Assembly (NCBI GenBank): GCA_013076295.1
Contig: RQOL01000359.1
Coordinates: 1 to 64,000 of the forward strand
DNA: 64,000 bases
DNA from: Sanderia malayensis
Taxonomy: Eukaryota > Cnidaria > Scyphozoa > Semaeostomeae > Pelagiidae
Direction of reading: 5' to 3'
Shown here one piece after another: positions 1 through 11,445 of the stretch. The notes under the pieces were generated by a model. That model made no database searches and was not told the origin of the DNA. It saw only the letters and a program-made list of their open reading frames with translations. Positions within the stretch are counted from its first letter, which is position 1, and the number at the start of each line of letters is the position of its first letter. Both the position numbers and the translations under genes were made by a program.

Positions 1-1421
1 AGAGGATCGGCAATAGAATTTGTTGCGTATATCTTCATAAGATCTCCGCGTCTTGTTTGAATCTGCAATTCTCTATCATCAGGATTCGGTGCACCTCCAT
101 TCTGTACTGTGTATATAACTGCAATTTCTCTGGCAGTAGGATTATCGTATCTGCGATCTTGTTGTGGGCGACCTGTTATAATCATTTTGAATGTCGGAAA
201 AGGCTGATTGTTTGCAATAGCTTGCTGCCGCTGTTCCTCCAATATTTCACCCATGCTTCGATAATGTTGTGCAAATCGATTGACTGCCATTAATTCATTT
301 TGGAGAAGTGCAACAATGTCCAAATCAAGACGTTGTTCTCTTGCAGTTTTTGCCGTTCCTGCAATGCTTGTGCGTGTCCATGATGTAAAGTTCTGCGTAT
401 TTCTGGATCTGTCTGTCTCTGTTACACCTGTTAATGATGCAAAGCATAAGTTAGGTAAATAAAAATTCAACTGTAGCCAGCATAAATGAATAATAAGTTA
501 TATTGATAATGACTGGAATCATATTGTATCAATTACCTGTCATGTGATATGCCTTTCCATGAATTGTGATAACTGATGGTCCAGCTCTAGCATGGCGTAC
601 AATATTAGCCTTCCATGATGCCATGGCCATCAATGAGTTGTATTGGCGGAAGTGCTTTAAGAAATATTTAGATTCGGCAGTATCACCAGTGTATAAATGC
701 ATGACACTTACTGGAGGTGGTTCAATTTGATCCAGAGCAATTAAACCTCCCATGCAACATTTGTTGTACTGTTTTTTTGTGTTTTGTTCTTCTTTGAAGT
801 ACTTTGCACCACAATGAATACATGTTCTGATCATTTTATTCAAGTGGTGTGGTAATGGGGAGAAGGGGATGAGGTTTTCAGCTTCATTGTTCTCGGGGAC
901 AGGGTTTTCAACTTGCATTTGCTGATCTTCAACTGGTTCTGGTATCTGATTTTCATCGGGTACTGGAACTACATCTTGCATCTCGATGTCTACAGGTTGT
1001 CCTGCTGCTGGAAGCCCTTGGTTCTGAATGGGAAGCTCTTGGTTCTGAATGGGAAGCTCTTGTTCTGAATGGGAAGCTCTTGGTTGAGAATGGGAAGCTC
1101 TTGGTTGAGAATGGGAAGCTCTTGGTTCTGAATGGGAAGCGCTTGGTTCAGAATGGGAAGCTCTGGTTCCTTGTCCATCTCCATCGGCTGTATCTGTGGA
1201 AGGGGATACTGTGTTGGAAATGGCTGATATTCAGGGGCTTCTAGCTGACGGTTTTCGAGCTGCATTTGTTGAAGATCGTTGACTGCTGCAAGTGGGTTAT
1301 CCGCATTTCCCCTCTGTTGAGGATGAAGCTGTTGATTGATCTGTCTGTGATGCTGCATATTCTCCCGCACTTGATTTCTACGCCTGGTGCCGGTTATACT
1401 TCTCTTGGCCTTGCGCGGCAT
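1..1421 (-). pseudogene. Helitron Rep/helicase gene, N-terminal part (runs off left edge)
   Basis: Reading leftward from 1421, the start MPRKAKR is followed by a basic, probably nuclear-targeting segment, then a Q/P-rich stretch. Next comes a zinc-binding-like block (CIHCGAKYF, then a CC pair about 18 residues on) ending at HMTG. The exon ends at 537 with a GT donor, and the next exon starts at 427 after an AG acceptor and continues past base 1 with the block ALLQNELMAVNRFAQH. These blocks match the Helitron genes at 56668-62903 and 43459-47907. The HUH nuclease and helicase would lie outside the window. Two lesions are visible: a 1-base deletion inside the 21-bp repeat near 1060, and a frameshift near 375-382. 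Unlike its relatives, the region 537-1421 has no introns. The Helitron identity is firm; this copy appears inactive. Confidence 0.88.
1018..1165 (-). repeat. 21-bp coding tandem repeat in Helitron N-terminus
   Basis: About seven copies of a 21-base unit read, on the minus strand, as a seven-residue repeat of the type ELPILNQ. One unit has lost a base (near 1060), which shifts the frame and ends that reading frame about 20 codons later. The correct frame resumes in 529-981, so the deletion alone separates two otherwise continuous reading frames. Confidence 0.85.
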
Positions 1422-3394
1422 GGTTCACGTTGTGGTATGAAAGAGAAATATGAAGTATGAGATATATAATTAGGCCAAATTATTGTAAATGTTATTGCTT
1501 GTTGACAATGGTCTTAATAGCAACAACAATGGTAATAAATAAGTATATATAGGTAATAATTGAGAAATTGTTATTAATATACTTATTATGCATAAAGGAA
1601 ACACTGAATTAAGGAAATAGTTTGTTGTACAGAGGCTCATTTGGAAAGAGAGAAATAAAAAAACAAAGATATAAGTTTATTGTCTAAATGAGTTTGTGAA
1701 AGAGAAGTGTCCGTTATTTTAAAATAGATTTAGGCGGGCCTTTATTTAGAAGAAAAACACACAATTAAAGAGGCAGATACATCAGCGAGGTAGGAAAACT
1801 GTAGTGAAATAATAAATTTCTTACCGAGCCTAGCCTTGTGTCTTTCAAATCCATGGGTAGAAACAAAAGAGAAATCAGAATAGTCGTAAACTTAACGAAA
1901 ATTAACCTGTTGAATCCAGTGCAGTTGTCAAGAAATCAACAAATTTGGTTACAGAGTAAATTTGTTAAAAACGGCGCCATAAATGTTTGTTCATATATTC
2001 CAAATGCATAAAACAAAAGCGATGTTTTTATCCGTGGTAAAGAGTAGGTCGTTTACATAGGTTACATTTGCAAATCATTTAAAAACACAAATATCATTTC
2101 GTAATTATTGAGAGAAGTTTGTAAAAGAGAGGTGTCCGTTATTTTAAAATCGATCAAAGTGGGCCTGTTTTTATAAAGTAAACAAATAATTAAAGAGGTA
2201 TAGTCAAAAGAAAAAACTGCAATGAATAAATTCATTTCTTACCAAGCCTTGTGTCTTTCAAAACTATGGTAAGAAAAGAAAGATATTAGTTATTATAAAC
2301 TTGAAGTATTTAATAAAAATATGATGCCTGAACAACACGTAACCTGTTCTTGCCATGAAAAGCATGGAAAGAAGAGGAAAAATTATTGACATTATTAAGC
2401 GAAATAGCGATAAAGAAGCTTGTTAGCTTATAATGATAGCTTGTTAGGAAAAAACAACATTCATAATACTTACTCAGTGATAAATAATTCCATATATTAT
2501 TAATTATAACCTATCGATAATTTGGACACTAAATTAAATTAAGCAAAATCTAATTGTGCAAATAATTAGAGGCGGGATTTCTATTGTACTATGTAGCTGT
2601 CACGATTGGTTTATACACGTCACGTGTTAGAAAAGGCGGGAAACTTGTTAGTGAAAAGCAATGGTGAAAAGGGAATTCCCCTTCGTCCTTCAGATTGGTT
2701 ATAAAGGTAGGAGGGAGAAAATGCACATGAAATTGAATTACATCATGGCGGCGATAGCATTCCATGCCAGTCAAGTATAGCCAGTGAGTATAGCAGATTG
2801 AGGAAAGGCATGGTGAGAGTCCAACTGCATCTTCTTAAATCATTTCCATCTGAAGAGTATGTATAAAGTATTTCGACTCACTGTTAAAAATGTGTTAACT
2901 CCAGTCTCATTTTCTGAGTTTAGATTGCAAAAATCGCTTAAAAAAGAATCATACTGTGAATAAATGACCACCGCTACCTGGTGCAACTGCAACATCGCAT
3001 TCATGAAAGTGAATACCATGCATTGGGTAAGTTATTAAGTTAAAAGGTTTTGCAACGAAATCATGTCAACATTTATAACTGATAAAGCTTTTTGAATTAT
3101 TAGAAATATGATTTAAATATTAAAAATACTGGAACATATAATTTGGAACATTTGGAACATATAAATAAGAACATTTGGAACATATAATGAGAACAAATAG
3201 TATAGTAATAAAACTTTGACCATGCATGAACAAAAAATGTGAAATGTTTTTCAAATTTTGGGTTTGAAAAGTAGATAATGTTAGTCAATATTTTGTGTTA
3301 ATGTCAGCAGTTGTAATTTTATGATGGTTTAAAAGTTTTTATTTTTTCATGCATGGCCAAAAGCAGGACATGTGTAAATTCGTTAGGAAACTAT
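1422..3394. other. non-coding stretch between two minus-strand genes
   Basis: AT-rich sequence with no convincing reading frame. It contains a diverged direct repeat of about 190 bp: 1690-1880 and 2105-2290 share the run around TGTCCGTTATTTTAAAAT, an AATTAAAGAGG block and a CCTTGTGTCTTTCAAA block. It lies upstream of the Helitron start at 1421 and downstream of the small gene at 3395-3997, so it may hold the Helitron promoter, but I cannot pick out a clear TATA element. Confidence 0.5.
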
Positions 3395-3413
3395 TCATTT
3401 ACACATGTCCTGC
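3363..3413. repeat. 17-bp perfect inverted repeat over a gene end
   Basis: Arms 3363-3379 and 3397-3413 (GCAGGACATGTGTAAAT and its complement) are perfect and separated by 17 bases. The right arm contains the last codons and touches the stop codon of the small minus-strand gene at 3395-3997, so a transcript would fold into a stem-loop at its coding end. Confidence 0.8.
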
Positions 3414-3997
3414 ATAATTTTTGCGGCCCTTTGGGTGGGCATGGCCACCATCAATGTTCTAGAGAATTCTTTGGTGGACTTCCCACCCTTTTTCTCATGT
3501 TTTGGCTTTCTTTGGCCTTTGCCAATTTTGACAAAGGCCTCCTTCTGTGATCTGTGAATACACAATTATGTTATAGGTTTTTTTTGGTGAAGGGATATTA
3601 TGCAATATTTGGAAGATATCAATTGAACAACTGAGCTTCAAATACAGAAGGTATACTTACACTATTTCTTTGGCGGGGAGTCTTCTCCCTTCCTTGTCAT
3701 GGAGGGAGAATTTTTTTGTGGTGCCCAACTCTTTGAATTGGGCAGCACACTCCCTCTTCAAACTGAAAATGTCTTTGTACGTTATTTCCTAGGATACAAA
3801 AGCAAACAATGAAAGAATTTTCCACGAAAACAATAACCATGAAATATGAATTAATTATTGTGAATTGTGCAAAAAAACTGATCAAATATGAATGAATATA
3901 TATTTGCTATAATTACTTTTGCTTCATCACCAAGCCAGATTATAATTTTTTTTTCTGGCTCAGGCTTTTTGGTTGCACTCGGAAACCTTGAAGCCAT
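3395..3997 (-). CDS. small Helitron-associated protein, three exons, 121 aa (copy L)
   Basis: Exons by splice sites and homology: 3917-3997 (27 codons, start MASRFPSATKK), 3661-3788 (128 bp) and 3395-3551. All introns are GT-AG; the exon 2 to 3 junction splits a codon after two bases. Exon 1 ends IIIWLGDEAK. Exon 2 carries the conserved core, with DIFSLKRECA, a KF, EGRRL and EI. Exon 3 is lysine-rich. The same three-exon plan, with exon 2 also exactly 128 bp, recurs at 34974-35826 and 51405-52093; 18 of 43 exon-2 residues are identical to the copy at 34974. I do not recognise the family. The core length and pattern could fit a small beta-grasp type domain (PB1 or CIDE-N like), which is inference only. 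The basic tail suggests nucleic-acid or nuclear binding. It lies 5' of the Helitron gene on the same strand. Confidence 0.7.
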
Positions 3998-4092
3998 AAT
4001 AACCTTAAAGCAAACAAATTATAGTTGTTTTTCTTTAATAAGGATAATTGGTGTGTGAAAAACAGAACATGTTTGCATGAAGTTGTACTGAT

Positions 4093-5154
4093 ACAAAATC
4101 AAAGGACAACTGCTAAACTGCAAATAGTGAAAAAGCAATAAGATAATAGTGATTTAATTGGCAAGTAGTAAGTTATACATATGGTTGGTGAACATAAAAG
4201 TAATGGAGACTTTCATTATCTGAGCAACATTGAAAGAAAAGTACATACCAAAATCTGAACAATGTAAAAAATGAAAGGATAAAATGCCAACTACCAAACT
4301 GCAAATGCTGGAAAAAGAATAAGATAATTGTGATTGAAATGGTAAGTAGTAAGTTATACATATGCTTTATGAACATTATAGTAATGGAGAACCTCATTAT
4401 CCAAGTAACATTGAACTGAAAGTACATACCAAAAATGTGCTAAACAAAATAAAAATCAATGGGCAGGGCAACTGCCAAACTGCAAATACTGGAAAAAGAA
4501 TAAGATAATTGTGATTGAAATGGTAAGTAGTAAGTTATACATATGCTTAGTGAAGACAATAGTAATGGAGAATATCATTATCCAAGCAATATTGAACTGA
4601 AAGTACATACCGAAAGTGTGTGAAACGAAATAAAAATCAAGGGGCAGGCCAACTACCAAACTGCAAATACTGGAAAAAGAATAGGATAATTGTGATTGAA
4701 ATGGTAAGTAGTAAGTTATACATATGTTTAGTGAAGACAATAGTAATGGAGAATCTCATTATCCAAGTAATATTGAACTGAAAGTACATACCGAAAATGT
4801 GTGAAACGAAATAAAAATCAAGGGGCAGGGCAACTGCCAAACTGCAAATACTGAAAAAAGAATAAGATAATTGTGATTTATATGGTAAGTAGTAAGTTAT
4901 ACATATGCTTTATGAACATGATAGTAATGGAGAACCTTATTATCCAAGTAACATTGAACTGAAAGTACATACCGAAAATGATCTAAACGAAATTAGATCA
5001 ATGGGCAACTGCCAAACTACAAAGACTGGAAAAAGAATAAGATAATTGTGATTGAAATGGTAAGTATTAAGTTATACATATGGTTGGTGATCATAATAGT
5101 AAAGGAAAATCTCATTATCCAAGTAGCATTGAACTGAAAGTACATACCGAAATC
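4093..5154. repeat. 181-bp satellite, about six monomers
   Basis: The motif GTAAGTAGTAAGTTATAC recurs at 4161 (as a variant), 4342, 4523, 4704, 4885 and 5060 (variant), giving spacings of 181, 181, 181, 181 and 175 bp. Each monomer also has a GAAAGTACATACCGAAA-like block and an AACTGCCAAACTGCAAA block. The period is not a multiple of three, so the short reading frames across it are chance. The array begins about 100 bp upstream of the start codon of the small gene at 3395-3997. Confidence 0.95.
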
Positions 5155-5979
5155 TTTTTTCTTCAGTATAGGAAGGTTCAACAATGAAAACAATTGAAAA
5201 ACTGAACGAAGACTGGAAAAGGAATATCATCAGTTAAATACATGGAAATAGTTGTGCATGTAATAAAAAATTCGGGTATTATTTGTAAATGTCTTTATTA
5301 ATATGTAAAAGTATAAATAATTAGTAATGAGTTAAAAACAATTTACCTGTTGACTTGTGGCTCTACTTTTGACAATGAGGAACACGAACGGAAAATATTT
5401 TTGGCGCCTTGCGTAGTGAAGATAATTTTGAATATGAACACCATGGCAACAGATTGAAGATGGCGTCGTATAACAAAATATAGATAACTGAAATCGAGGC
5501 CTCCTGGAAATGTCACAGATTGCGTAAATATTGTTAGTATGTGGGTGGAAACACCCTGGTAGTGGCCTGATAGTCTGAAATTTAGTTATGAGAAATGACT
5601 ACAGAAAATGAAGACTTTTCAAGAGAAGCATAGGTAATGTTGCACGCTTCACTGGTAAATTATATTCAGGTAAATAGTACATTTATGTTGTAAGATATAC
5701 AGTTTTTGTTGCAAGTATAAAATTTATAAGTTGAAGTCATCTCCTTTCAACCTTTGTTGTGTGTTCTTAATATTCTATCATCAATCATGCATCTTCTTCA
5801 TTCTCTGTGTATTTATCAATGAAAGGGTACTACAAAGTATAAAGTATAAAAATATATTAACAATATTTCTATACTACAAAGTATAGAAATATATTAACAA
5901 ATTGGAGAACATATGATTGCCTACAAAGACTTAAAAAACTGCTTGAACATACTATTCAATGCAACATGAAAAATAAAAT
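5155..5979. other. AT-rich non-coding stretch
   Basis: No gene seen. It holds a short direct repeat at about 5828-5900 (ACTACAAAGTATA followed by AAATATATTAACA) just before the decayed foldback element. The segment around 5400 carries a GGCGCCTTGCGTAGTG block of unknown meaning. Confidence 0.5.
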
Positions 5980-6115
5980 TATAAATACAATGCTACATCA
6001 TACTCAAAAATACTATACATGACCATGCAATACTATACTGTATGATACTATATATATATACAATCATGCAATACTATATTGTATCACACTATATCTAATA
6101 TATATGTTGTATATT

Positions 6116-6405
6116 ATCAAGAAACATTGACTGACAGGGCGCACTTCGTGCGCTCATTTGCTTCCTCTCATGCCCCTTTCAACCCCACGTACAATGGGTT
6201 AGCTAGCTACGCTCGCCTGTCTATCTATTATCAAGAAACATTGACTGACAGGGCGCACTTCGTGCGCTGCATTCACTTACGCTCATGCCCCTTTGAACCC
6301 CACTTACAATGGGTTAGCTCACTGCGCTCGCCTGTCCATCTATTATGAAGAAACATTGACTGATAGGGCGCACTTCGTGCGCTGCATTCGCTGACGCTCA
6401 TGCCC
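6116..6405. repeat. ~115-bp module array, 2.5 copies
   Basis: CAAGAAACATTGACTGA starts at 6118 and 6232, and a variant at 6347, giving a period of 114-115 bp. Each unit contains a GCGCAC-TTC-GTGCGC hairpin core, then GCTCATGCCCCTTT, an ACAATGGGTTAGCT block and CGCTCGCCTGTC. The same module forms the ends of the giant palindrome (13395-14262 and 27480-28447) and occurs once in reverse at 54410-54515. Confidence 0.9.
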
Positions 6406-6492
6406 ATACATATATACATACATACATACATACATACATACATACCTACATACCTACATACATACATACATACATACATACATACATACACA
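6406..6492. repeat. (TACA)n tetranucleotide repeat
   Basis: About 20 tandem TACA units with a few variants. Long frames reading as alternating Y/I/H/T or M/Y/V/C here are products of the repeat and not genes. Confidence 0.97.
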
Positions 6493-6595
6493 CATGAGCC
6501 GGGCGCGGTCGCTTCGCTCCCTCCCCGGAGCCCGTCAAGTAAGAAAAGCTTAATCTGGTTGGCGCGCTTTGCGCGCTGCATTCGCTCCCGCTCAT

Positions 6596-6676
6596 GCCCA
6601 TACATACATACATACATACATACATACATACATACATACATACATACATACATACATACATACATACATACATACA

Positions 6677-6707
<31 letters not shown>
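6596..6707. repeat. (TACA)n tetranucleotide repeat
   Basis: A nearly pure TACA run of about 28 units. Between this and the previous run (6493-6595) lies a GC-rich module with GGTCGCTTCGCTCCC and a GCGCGCTTTGCGCGC hairpin. The same module flanks the (TATG)n run at 39935-40057 in the opposite orientation. Confidence 0.97.
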
Positions 6708-6708
<1 letters not shown>

Positions 6709-6990
6709 AACCTACTATATACCTACTATACAAAGATACTACACCTACTATACCTATTATACAAACATACTATACTTACTATAAAAACATACTATACCCA
6801 CTATAAAAACATACTACACACACTATACATACTATACCTAGAATACAAACATACTATACTTACTATAAAAACATAGTATACATACTATACCTACTATAAA
6901 AACATACTATACCTACTTTACAAACATACTATGCCTACTATACCTACTAAAAAAACATACTATACATACTATACCTACTATACAAACATA
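6708..6990. repeat. ~21-bp minisatellite rich in ACTATAC
   Basis: Irregular tandem repetition of ACTATACCTACTATA and AAAACATACTATAC type units of about 20-22 bp. It follows the TACA run directly and probably grew from it. Confidence 0.85.
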
Positions 6991-7910
6991 CAAACACTTT
7001 GTGAAAGTTTAAATGAGGAAAATCGTGCAATTAGCGCCTGAAAATTTCATAACTTTGACTTTGTTTTCATTGGGCCTAAGCGTTGTAAGCATGCCGAAGC
7101 AACGCTTACTACGAAAACAACAACTATTTCAACTTAAAATACAAAACAAAGCTATCACCTGTGTTTTCTATTGTCTTCTGCAACTCTCCAGGGTCTTCGA
7201 AATAAATAGTAGTTTTTTGCTAAGATAATTCAGGTGGTAAAACACTTTGAAAGGCCCCTTTGTGTGGAAAACAAAAACACGCATCCTCTTCTTTAAAAGT
7301 ACCTGCTGCAACCGAGGGCGAAAAACGAAAAACGATCGACAACGCACGTGGGTCGCGCGAAAAGAGCCAATCAAATTACAGCAAAAGGCGAAACGGGTCA
7401 CTTGAAGAGCGAATACTCTGTTCGAAAATGGAGTTCGCAACGCGAAGTTGGAAGTTTCGCCAGCGTAAACCGTAGTTTTTTCGTGACAGCACAATAAATG
7501 GTTAAATTAATAAACTAAACATTCAGTGTGAATTTCATTGCCATATACCCACATACAAAAAAGCCTTTGTGATCACACGGTTCGCCGTTTCGGCCCATTG
7601 TTTTGAGGCGTTCGACCTATTGTTTCGGGTCGAATCCATTGTTTTTGGCAAGGAAAGTGCGTCATCACGTGACTCCGCAGAATATATATATTAGATGGTT
7701 TCTAAAATTTAGATATATAAAATTAAAAACTAAAAAATTTCTGGGTCAAATAGATCGTCCGAGTCATTTTATCAACACTTCTTCTAAATTTAAATTCACT
7801 CCCTTTACTTCCAAAAATCAAAAACACTGTCCCTATTTTCATCATCTTCACTCCAACAACCTGAATATAAGGCTAAACTGCACAGTCGTGGAATTCCATT
7901 CTAAAGTATG

Positions 7911-7937
7911 TGATGATGATGACGATGATGATGATAA
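7911..7937. repeat. short (GAT/GAC) trinucleotide run
   Basis: Nine consecutive GAT or GAC triplets. It would read as an aspartate run in one frame, but it sits in non-coding foldback sequence. Confidence 0.8.
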
Positions 7938-8442
7938 TGTCATTTATGGTATGTTTATAAAGTTGTCATGTATTGTTGCGCAACTAGTGTTAGGCAAGCA
8001 AGCTAAATTTAATTATTCACTCTGATTTCTGAGAAAAATAAATGAAACCGAAAATAAAATCTCCCCTGAGAATGCGAACTCGAAACATGATAAACTACGT
8101 ACAAAACTGTAGCTAAAAGAACAGCGAATCCAATAAAGATAACTAGATTTCTGAATAACATATTTTTGAATTTGCATAAAGAATTCACTGCAGCAAATGC
8201 AGAATGCTGTGAAATGTTCAATACTTCAAACACACTTCACCAACTTTAATGTTCACCTAGGGAGGCCAATATTTCTCCAATTGACCCCAAAAATACATCA
8301 ACATAAGGGACTGTTGGTTTTTATGCCTTAGGTTGGGGACAAAGAGAAATGCTTATTTAGGCAAAATTTTTTAACCAAACTTGTAGACTATAAGAATTCA
8401 TCAACAGATATAAAAGCGTAAAAGTGTCGGGTGTTGCTTTTT

Positions 8443-9840
8443 CTATGGCATCACTTTCTCAAGGGAAATTTTCCCTTCTTTAAATAAGGATGTAATATAC
8501 ACTCTTGGCTGCCAGTCATCAACTCTTCTGGGTTTTCCATCACTATTCTCAAGTGGTGTCTGGAATACAGATAGATAATGTCCACTGTTACCAATGTCAG
8601 GCTTTCGCTGTGGTATTCGCTTTGCAGAAGGACCAGTCCAACCATGTATGGAGCAAATCTCACAAACAGGCCCATTTTCACAATAAGAATTTTTTACATA
8701 TTCCATAAAGAGTTTTCCGATTCTGGTCAAAAGACTGCAAAATTTTGCTTGCATAACCTGACTTGGGCACTGTTTTTTCTTGTCGTCTGTAGTGGTTACA
8801 TTATACTGTAAAATGTAATCCTTGTTCAAGAAAAACATCTCATCAGCTTCTTCAGAAAGTTTACTTCCGGGGGCTTGGCCCCCTGGACCCCTACCAGGGT
8901 GCTTCCCTGGACCCCCAACGACCTTAGGCCATTGCGTGTGCTCCTTTGGCACGCCATGTACCCCCGGAACAGCAAAACACCATTTTCAAAAACTTCTTGC
9001 CCACCCCTGAAAAAATCCCCCCACCCCAATTTTTTGGAGCTGGCGCCGCCACAGGTCCATATACTTTGTATAGTCAACATGATTGCAATCAACTGGAAAC
9101 AGCTTTCTATTTTCATGATATAGACGAACTATTTCACTTGCCCATACTGTTCCAGTAGATCCAATAATAGCTTTGGGTCTGATAAAAACTGTGTGCTTCT
9201 CAATCTCATTGAGAAGCTTTCCATTGCCATCCAGATCTTCTGAGGATATTTTTGTCACAATTCTATGTGAACCAAATACATTAATTTCTGTGGCAAGTCG
9301 TATTTCAGCAACTTCCGTTGTTTTTTGGCATTTGACAAAGTCAAAATGGTCACATGTGTTGCACTTGAAAAACCCTCACTGGTACCATTCCGAATGTATC
9401 CTTTATCATCAATACTATGTGGGGGGGGGGACGCCTCACATTCTCACATTGTTACGTGCAATCTATGAAAATGAGTATTTTCGTTGTGGCTGTCTTTCGT
9501 GGCTTCTGAAAACACATGAGCCCTTTTCCAATATGACGAGAAGCATGCACTGACCTTGAGTGTTTGGGCTTACATATGTTTAAAAGGTCTCTTCCTTCAT
9601 TCTTGATTTGTATACATTTCTTGCAAATGCTGTCTACTTTTCATATCTTTAGCTGCAAGAAGATGATCAAAAACATGTATTCTATCCCTTAAAATTGATG
9701 TTTTATTTTCTAGATGATCAACAATTTGCACAGGCCAACTTGATTTCTTTGAATCAAACAATTCCATTTTTTGTGAACTCATTTTCAAGAGCCATCTTCT
9801 TTTCCTTCCCTTATCTTCAGTGACTTTCTGCATGGCAAAT
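8443..9840 (-). pseudogene. unrecognised broken gene with two CxxC pairs
   Basis: Several minus-strand segments look like parts of one gene: 9597-9833 (lysine-rich, 78 codons), about 9060-9350 (begins FKCNTCDHFDFVKC and continues through WASEIVRLYHENRKLFP) and 8443-8860 (contains CEICSIHGWTG and ends WQPRVYITSLFKEGK). Stops and frame changes separate them. The last two are split by a G/C-rich insert at about 8865-9050. Paired cysteines suggest zinc binding. The segment sits directly 3' of the truncated BEL element on the same strand but has no BEL pol features. I do not recognise the family; a DNA transposon protein or a host-gene relic are both possible. Confidence 0.4.
8865..9050. repeat. 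G/C-rich insert with CCTGGACCCC motifs
   Basis: A stretch with GGGGGCTTGGCCCCC and repeated CCTGGACCCC-type words, unlike its AT-rich surroundings. It interrupts the unrecognised gene 8443-9840 and probably is a short inserted repeat. A 10-base G run lies nearby at about 9421-9430. Confidence 0.5.
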
Positions 9841-9911
9841 GTTGCACAGCTTGGAGAACATATTCATCCAAATAAATGAACCACCATTTGATATTCAACA
9901 GGCTCCAGTGC

Positions 9912-10657
9912 TTAATCACCGCCTGGGTACCACAAGAATCTCAACGCATTGACATTGTCAGGGGCCACTCTCACCTGATGGAACATTGCTTCAACATCGG
10001 CCATGAGGTCTATGGGTTCGTTTCTGAATCTGCAAAGTACACCAATTAGGGAATTCGTCAAGTCAGGACCTTGAAGGACTTTATCGTTGAGTGAAATATT
10101 CTTGAACTTTGCAGCACAGTCAAACACAATTCTCACTTTGTCTGGCTTCTTTGGATGCGTCACACTATGGTGGGGCAGGTACCATAGTTTTCCATTGTTC
10201 AATTCGATTTCTTTTTCTGTCTTGCATAACCCCTTACAAGTAAATCGTCAATGAATGTGGTTTATTTCTGTTTCAAACTCGGATCTTCTTGCAAACGATT
10301 TTTCCGGTATTCCAACCGCTTCTGGGCCAGTCTTCGGTTATTCGGCAGGTCAGGAGGATTTCCTTTCCACGAGATTGAAACATTGTAATGGTCATCATGT
10401 AACTGTATCGAGTCTTTAAATACTGTAAGTGCTCTGCAATCTTCCACCGACATCGTTTTCTGGCTGTCAACATTTGACTCTCCAAAATCTTGGTTGAAGT
10501 ACCTCTTCAACTGATCATAGAGCTTGTCATCAGATGGAACAGAGTCAGAGAGGAAGCATTCATCACCATGGTTGTAGGAAAAGCCGATTGGGCCATTGAG
10601 CGTCCAACCAAACATCATCTTTTTGGCATATGGGCCACCGTTTTCACTTTTCCGCAT
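9912..10657 (-). pseudogene. BEL/Pao pol, connector and N-terminal reverse transcriptase
   Basis: The frame 10262-10657 contains GWTLNGPIGF, a block typical of BEL pol between protease and RT. The frame 9912-10202 starts within [42 protein letters not shown], and motif A ([12 protein letters not shown]) with the first catalytic aspartate. It ends at FLWYPGGD, before the second catalytic motif, because the element is truncated there. About 60 bases between the two frames carry frame-breaking changes. Confidence 0.9.
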
Positions 10658-10659
10658 TT

Positions 10660-11445
10660 CTTCTGGCTACAACGCATCTGGCACATCCACACCAATTAAC
10701 AAGTTCACCTCACCATCGAAAATTTCATCCGGCAGCATGATTCCATTCAAATGGGGCCATCTGCTTAAGTCTTCTGGACGGGCAAGCGCTCATTCAAGAT
10801 ATTCATCTTCTTTGTGGAAAATATATTGGGCATTTGAAGGCATTGCGTCTCCTCAAGGTTCATCATTTCTAAGCTGACTACTGACGTCTGGTAATTAGTA
10901 TCAACGCCACTGATAGTAGCAACAGATGTTTGATGTTTCGTTCCAGTCACACCAAGTTCTTTCAGAAGGACTTCACTGCAAAAGGAGGCAGTGGATCCAC
11001 TTTCAAGAAGGGCATAGGTCTTGATTGAGTTGTCACTTTCTGCTCCTTTCACTTTCAGGGGCACTATCGGCAACCCCTTGTTAACTCGCCTCTGTTCATC
11101 ACAGGTTGGTACTCTGACAAACATTTCATTGGGCTCATTCGAATTAGTCTGGGTATTCTTTCTCCACTCGTCCCCTCGTTTTTTCTCATATGCCACCACA
11201 GAGTCGTGTATTGCTGTTAGATGTTTACGGCGTATATCACCATCAGGGAGTGAGCAATCTTTTCCTTGTTTGCATCCAGCTGAAAAATGGTAGGATGATA
11301 GGCAGTTATCACAGAGCTTCTTTGAGCGGATCAAGTTGAAAATTTCCTCTCCGCTTTTCTTCTTGAATTCATCACAGTTAATCGACGTTTTTCTCGCAGC
11401 AGTAATGTCGCACGTTCTTTGGACTGCCATTAGATCTTCTGTCAT
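10660..11445 (-). pseudogene. BEL/Pao zinc knuckle and aspartic protease, broken
   Basis: The frame 10765-11445 has a zinc-knuckle-like CDNCLSSYHFSAGC block, then the retropepsin-like DUF1758 domain. Its active-site loop reads ALLESGSTASFC where the family has DSG, so the catalytic aspartate is a glutamate. A frame change near 10780 joins it to the segment that continues WPHLNGIMLPDEI and on to the pol spacer at 10262-10657. Function, if intact, would be maturation of Gag-Pol. Confidence 0.85.

Larger units (their letters stand above)
5980..8240. mobile_element. decayed foldback-type element (oldest copy)
   Basis: Modules match the better preserved compound foldback element at 37360-41500: the block starting AAAAAAGCCTTTGTG near 7557, followed by CCCATTGTTTTGAGGCG-type sequence and CATCACGTGACTC near 7665; and a block near 8098-8215 (AACTGTAGCTAA, AACAGCGAATCC) matching 38605-38700 in the same orientation. 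The left half holds the ~115-bp module, (TACA)n and a short minisatellite. No protein is encoded. The ends are too eroded to define termini or target duplications. Confidence 0.65.

Noticed and set aside
4173..4840. Several minus-strand frames with repeated hydrophobic segments
   Set aside because: They fall in the 181-bp satellite, whose period is not a multiple of three, so similar peptides arise only by chance in shifted frames.
6273..6876. Long frames of alternating M/Y/V/C or H/T/Y/I residues on both strands
   Set aside because: They are translations of (TACA)n, which is open in every frame.
9421..9430. Run of G bases as a regulatory G-tract
   Set aside because: A single homopolymer in a decayed gene; more likely slippage or a sequencing effect.
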